DNA of 8,592 bases, from positions 1 through 8,592 of the forward strand of contig CAAGHO010000029.1 in the NCBI GenBank assembly GCA_900769695.1, given 5' to 3'. Both the position numbers and the translations under genes were made by a program. Within the stretch, counting starts at the first letter, position 1; every line of letters begins with the position of its first letter. Below the pieces are notes generated by a model, which saw only the letters and a program-made list of their open reading frames with translations, was not told the origin of the DNA and made no database searches. Positions 5,763 through 8,592 of the stretch are shown here, one piece after another. Origin of the DNA: Bacilli bacterium. GTDB lineage: Bacteria; Bacillota_I; Bacilli_A; RF39; UBA660.

Positions 5763-5784
5763 ACCAATCCCTCTTTTATTGGTA
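5762..5784 (-). promoter_or_regulatory. Inverted repeat around the ribosome site and start codon
   Basis: TACCAAT and ATTGGTA (7 bp, perfect) enclose a 9-nt loop that contains the GAGGG ribosome site. The A of the ATG is the last stem base. In mRNA this could control access to the start. As DNA it is a 7-9-7 palindrome just downstream of the -10, in an operator position. Confidence 0.5.
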
Positions 5785-5787
5785 CAT

Positions 5788-5816
5788 ATTATACCACAAA
5801 TAGAGAAATTATACAA
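5788..5816 (-). promoter_or_regulatory. Promoter of the extracytoplasmic protein gene, inside the dnaB 3' end
   Basis: On the minus strand TTGTAT (5816-5811) and TATAAT (5793-5788) are exactly 17 bp apart, with TGG forming an extended -10. The -35 overlaps the last codon and stop of dnaB. This is the best promoter match in the window, with an expected start near 5781. Confidence 0.8.
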
Positions 5817-7119
5817 GTTCTTTTAAAATATTATCTAATTCTTCCTTTTCTGAAGCTGTTGGATTAACTTTATCTAAATTTTTGTCAAACCAAGCAGGTA
5901 ATGATTCTTTAATCTCTTTTTTAGAACTCGTCTTTGAGTCTTTTGACATAATCTTTTTTATTTTTTTGTGTTCTTTTAAAGTAATGTTCATTGCATCTTC
6001 TACTGTTTCAATATTTAATCTTTTCCATTGACCAACAATAGTTTCGATGTAGTTTTTATTCAACTTTTGATTATTGATTTTCAAAACATACGCAAGTAAA
6101 ACATTTACCACACCAGGTTGAAGTTTTTGATCTATTAATAAATTCTCTACTAATTTTAAATCTCTTGGAGTTGGCTCTACACCTTTATACTTTGCTTTCA
6201 AGAAGTCATAAGGAGAAATATTTTCAAAAGTATAGACCATTCTGGCCCACTTACTCATATCACCTAGAGGTTTTTTTAAATACTCAGGTTGCTTGTTATA
6301 GACAAGTGTTGGAAGTCTTCCTGCTTCTTCAAATTGATAGTAGTTGCGACATGATTTACGTAAGAAAACTTTATCAATTAAGCCTTTTTCATTAATTGAA
6401 TCCCTTACTAATCCTATCATTGTTTGATCATCAATATTATATGTAAAAGCTAAAGAGTTAATTAGTTCCTTAACATCAGGAGTAAAACATTTATTATTTA
6501 CCATTTCTGATGGTATAGAAGATATAAGTAAATCAAAATCAATACACTCATTTAAAATCAAACTATTAGTGTCTTTTTTTACAATATCACTATTTACAAT
6601 ATTACTTCTTCCAGCAACAGGAGAAAAAACGTCATCAAATGTTGAAGTTATATCCTCATAATCTTTTAAATTAATTCTTGGAATTTTAAAATAACTAATA
6701 AGTTTATCATATTCTACTTTACCTAAATTATTATATAAAACGATATTTAAGATAGGATGATTAAATATTTCATTAGCAGAAAGAGGTGAATAAATTACAT
6801 ACACATAATGATTTATACTATCTTTTTTCAAATAAGTTTTTAAAAGTCCTATTGCCTCTAATTTTTCACGAGCTTCAACTATTTTATCTAATTTAAGTTG
6901 CATGTTTGTCATTAAGTGATGGTGAGTTAAATCATCACTTAGTAACTCTAACTTATCTAAATCATCTACCAAACTAAAATATAGGCTTGTAGCAGCATAA
7001 CCAATTATAGGTTGGTACAACATAGTTATAATTTTACGATCGTTACTATTTAATACAGTTTTATTTACTACTGTATAAGTATCTGCAGGTAGAATTGTTA
7101 AATTTTTACTCATACTCAT
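5809..7119 (-). CDS. dnaB: Replication initiation and membrane attachment protein DnaB (Firmicutes type)
   Basis: A 436-residue homologue of B. subtilis DnaB (472 residues), which works with DnaD and DnaI to load the replicative helicase DnaC at the origin and at restart sites. It is not the E. coli DnaB helicase and has no Walker motifs. The N-terminal winged-helix domain begins with ITMLYQPIIGYAATSLYF and continues to EAIGLLKTYL (about residues 31-97), matching the B. subtilis pattern. The C-terminal DnaD-like domain carries the YxxxIxxxW motif (Y357, I361, W365), followed by a charged tail. The start at 7119 has AGGTGA five bases upstream; a GTG at 7128 lies inside that site, and ATG 7113 is less well placed. 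dnaI, its usual downstream partner, is absent. I see no clear promoter between the upstream terminator and the start. Confidence 0.94.
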   Translation of the reverse strand: MSMSKNLTILPADTYTVVNKTVLNSNDRKIITMLYQPIIGYAATSLYFSLVDDLDKLELLSDDLTHHHLMTNMQLKLDKIVEAREKLEAIGLLKTYLKKDSINHYVYVIYSPLSANEIFNHPILNIVLYNNLGKVEYDKLISYFKIPRINLKDYEDITSTFDDVFSPVAGRSNIVNSDIVKKDTNSLILNECIDFDLLISSIPSEMVNNKCFTPDVKELINSLAFTYNIDDQTMIGLVRDSINEKGLIDKVFLRKSCRNYYQFEEAGRLPTLVYNKQPEYLKKPLGDMSKWARMVYTFENISPYDFLKAKYKGVEPTPRDLKLVENLLIDQKLQPGVVNVLLAYVLKINNQKLNKNYIETIVGQWKRLNIETVEDAMNITLKEHKKIKKIMSKDSKTSSKKEIKESLPAWFDKNLDKVNPTASEKEELDNILKELV

Positions 7120-7153
7120 ATTAATCACCTTTTCATATATGATAAACTAAATC

Positions 7154-7178
7154 AAAAAAAAAAGAAAGTACTCTTTCT
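7154..7178 (-). terminator. Rho-independent terminator upstream of dnaB
   Basis: On the minus strand AGAAAG, loop AGTA, CTTTCT is followed by a run of about ten T. It ends the transcript of the surface protein gene before dnaB. The stem is only 6 bp but the T-tract is strong. Confidence 0.85.
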
Positions 7179-7211
7179 AATTTTTTAAATAATTATATCT
7201 GTTTTATTTTT

Positions 7212-7255
7212 AGAAAATGTCAGTGACGACCTTAGGCCATCATTGACCATCTTCT
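7212..7255 (-). repeat. Long imperfect hairpin just downstream of the surface protein gene
   Basis: The arms 7235-7247 and 7219-7231 pair over 13 positions around the 3-nt loop TAA. An outer 7-bp stem (7249-7255 with 7212-7218) continues after one bulged base. The differences between arms give G-U pairs only when read as minus-strand RNA, so the structure appears to act in the surface protein transcript. It is GC-rich for this DNA and lacks a T tail, so it is not the terminator, which follows separately. It starts 12 nt after the stop codon. Confidence 0.7.
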
Positions 7256-7267
7256 CTCATTTTTTAA

Positions 7268-8592
7268 TTAGTTTAATACATATGGTGAACTACTACTTCC
7301 ATCTCCACTAGATGCTTTGACTCCTGATTTCAGAGTTACTATCGGACGAACGGCATTACTATTGTAGTAAGTGTAAAAGCTGCCACCGCTACAGGTATAT
7401 AAGTAGTAGTTGTACAAATCACCGCTAGTGTTAACAACCCATTCGCCGAAGTACCAAGCATTCGAAGCACTATAGTAGAAATAACGGGATGCTAACCAGT
7501 AATTTGCTTTTGTTGTTGTTCCTGCTTTATTAGCTACAGCTGTTCCAAGTGCTTTATTTACTAAATCGAAATCCTTTTGATATTCCATATCTCCTCCACC
7601 TTTTGCTTCATCGCTTGCTGTCATTGATGATGATGTAGATGATGTCCATGGCACTGTTGTAGAGTCTAACGCTGAGGTATCCGTTATTGTTCCTGTTTGG
7701 CCATTATATCCCATATGACGGGATGCTGTTGTATACTTTGAATTTGTATATTGAGATGCTATTTGATTTAGACTTGAAATATAATTTTGATATCCTGTTT
7801 TTCCACTAAACTCAACATAAGTTGATGAAACATACTGTGATACTAAATCCATTGTTCCATCACTATTAATACTTATTACTCTCCATAAGTTTAACTCACT
7901 TGGATTGATTGTCTGATTAGAACTATATCCTGTCATCGTTGGAGTTATTGTATAACTAGTTGATGTTGGAGTCATTTTTACATAATCACCAGTTTTAAAA
8001 GCAACTGTTTGTTGCGGTGATGTTTGTGTAGCTTCTATATTTAACTGTGCATTAAAGATTTTTCCCATTACTTCATTTGATGCTTTTGAATCTATCCATA
8101 CTCTTAAACTATAAGAAATAGTTTGTCCCTTTTTAATTGTTCCAGAATCAAGTATTCTATCTGTTAATATTTTTGATTTATCTGCTGTTGCTTCTTCTCC
8201 ATCTTTTAATAAAATATATCTTATTTTAGAATCATTTATTCTATTCTCATCTGCTACTACAATTTCTTTGCCATCTTCATCTGTATATTTTTCTAAATCT
8301 GCTAAAGATAACTTATAACTACTTGTACTATTTTTATTTGTTAATGTAAATGTATATTCTTTTGCTTCCATCCCTTGTTTATAACTTTTTGGTACTTCAT
8401 TTACAAGTTTTATTCCTTCACTTGTTGTATCATCTAGTACTAATTCTAAATCTCCTGCAGTTATCTTATTTTCTATTGTTGAAGTTTTTGTTAACCTAAT
8501 CCACGCATATGTTGAGCCAAATATTATTGCTACTGTTAGTACAAAAGCTACTATTAAAAGTTTTGTATTTCCTATTTTTTTCTTTTCTTCCA
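7268..8592 (-). CDS. Surface protein: TasA-like domain plus C-type-lectin/FGE-like variable domain (5' end cut)
   Basis: The frame stays open to the window edge; the last two bases read TG of what is probably the start codon one base outside, giving about 441 residues. The N-terminus has a basic start, a hydrophobic segment (about 8-24) and STYAW, resembling the export signals of TasA/camelysin proteins cut by SipW-type peptidases. A beta-rich TasA-like half follows (about 30-190), starting TAGDLELVL. After a Thr/Ser/Pro linker comes a C-terminal domain with LWRVISI, YWLASR (365-370), AVRPIVTLKSG (about 414-424) and an SSSSPYVL tail. This layout is typical of C-type-lectin/FGE-like surface proteins of gut Firmicutes. 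Codons from YWLASR to RPIVTL (about 7331-7489) end in C or G about half the time, unlike the rest of the gene. The function is unknown; ligand binding is inferred. Confidence 0.8.
   Translation of the reverse strand, partial: EEKKKIGNTKLLIVAFVLTVAIIFGSTYAWIRLTKTSTIENKITAGDLELVLDDTTSEGIKLVNEVPKSYKQGMEAKEYTFTLTNKNSTSSYKLSLADLEKYTDEDGKEIVVADENRINDSKIRYILLKDGEEATADKSKILTDRILDSGTIKKGQTISYSLRVWIDSKASNEVMGKIFNAQLNIEATQTSPQQTVAFKTGDYVKMTPTSTSYTITPTMTGYSSNQTINPSELNLWRVISINSDGTMDLVSQYVSSTYVEFSGKTGYQNYISSLNQIASQYTNSKYTTASRHMGYNGQTGTITDTSALDSTTVPWTSSTSSSMTASDEAKGGGDMEYQKDFDLVNKALGTAVANKAGTTTKANYWLASRYFYYSASNAWYFGEWVVNTSGDLYNYYLYTCSGGSFYTYYNSNAVRPIVTLKSGVKASSGDGSSSSPYVLN
7331..7489 (-). repeat. Candidate variable repeat (diversified 3' end of the surface protein gene)
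   Basis: Over about 54 codons, 26 end in G or C, and only about five in A, in a gene otherwise full of A/T-ending codons. The segment is rich in TAC, AAC, AGC, GGC, ACC and TAT/AAT codons, exactly those reachable from AAC/AAT by changing adenines. Fixed-looking anchors are SNAW..FGEWV, GDL and NSNAVRPIV. This is the composition of a retroelement-diversified repeat in a C-type-lectin fold. No template copy is in the window, so the assignment is inferred. Confidence 0.45.

Noticed and set aside
6165..6395. 76-codon open frame on the plus strand
   Set aside because: It lies fully inside dnaB on the opposite strand, has no ribosome site and no recognisable protein features; it is a shadow of the real gene.
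7185..7267. Integron attC-like site after the surface protein gene
   Set aside because: The hairpin contains GCCTAAGG but lacks the paired conserved boxes and unpaired extrahelical bases of attC, and there is no integrase or cassette array in view.
1..8592. CRISPR array, insertion sequence, prophage or reverse transcriptase in the window
   Set aside because: No regularly spaced repeats, transposase or integrase motifs, or YxDD-type polymerase motif seen on either strand.

Overview
This window looks like one end of an assembled contig from an AT-rich, low-GC Gram-positive bacterium of the Bacilli. The evidence is strongly A/T-biased third codon positions, only TAA stops, TGG for Trp, AGGTGA-type ribosome sites, a Bacilli-type DnaB replication initiator, and the order tkt - sirA-like - yneF, which is the Bacillus subtilis order. 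The style of the surface proteins suggests an uncultured gut lineage (RF39/Erysipelotrichia-like), but that is inference. The first 20 bases are sequencing adapter, not genome.

Left part (21-2753, minus strand): transketolase (tkt), a divergent homologue of SirA, the inhibitor of DnaA, and the small membrane protein YneF. Upstream of the sirA-like gene lies a perfect Spo0A-box heptamer. It overlaps a -35-like hexamer that stands 21 bp from a good -10, which is the layout of Spo0A-activated promoters. This suggests a sporulation-linked brake on replication.

Middle (2754-5263): a plus-strand glycerophosphodiester phosphodiesterase shares a two-way terminator with a convergent membrane-anchored polysaccharide deacetylase. 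Next come several hairpins, tRNA-Arg(CCU) with encoded CCA, and a small HD-domain phosphohydrolase.

Right part (5268-8592, minus strand): a membrane-anchored extracytoplasmic protein of unknown function has its own promoter, whose -35 overlaps the dnaB stop codon. Upstream is dnaB itself, without dnaI beside it, and then a strong terminator. Last is a large surface protein cut by the window edge. It has a TasA/camelysin-like N-terminal half and a C-terminal C-type-lectin/FGE-like domain.

The last ~55 codons of that domain switch abruptly to C-ending Tyr/Asn/Ser/Gly codons, unlike the rest of the window. A long hairpin lies 12 nt after the stop codon. Together these resemble the target gene of a diversity-generating retroelement, or of another sequence-diversifying system. 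No reverse transcriptase or template repeat is present here, so this is a hypothesis. It is the best candidate for an undescribed system in the window.
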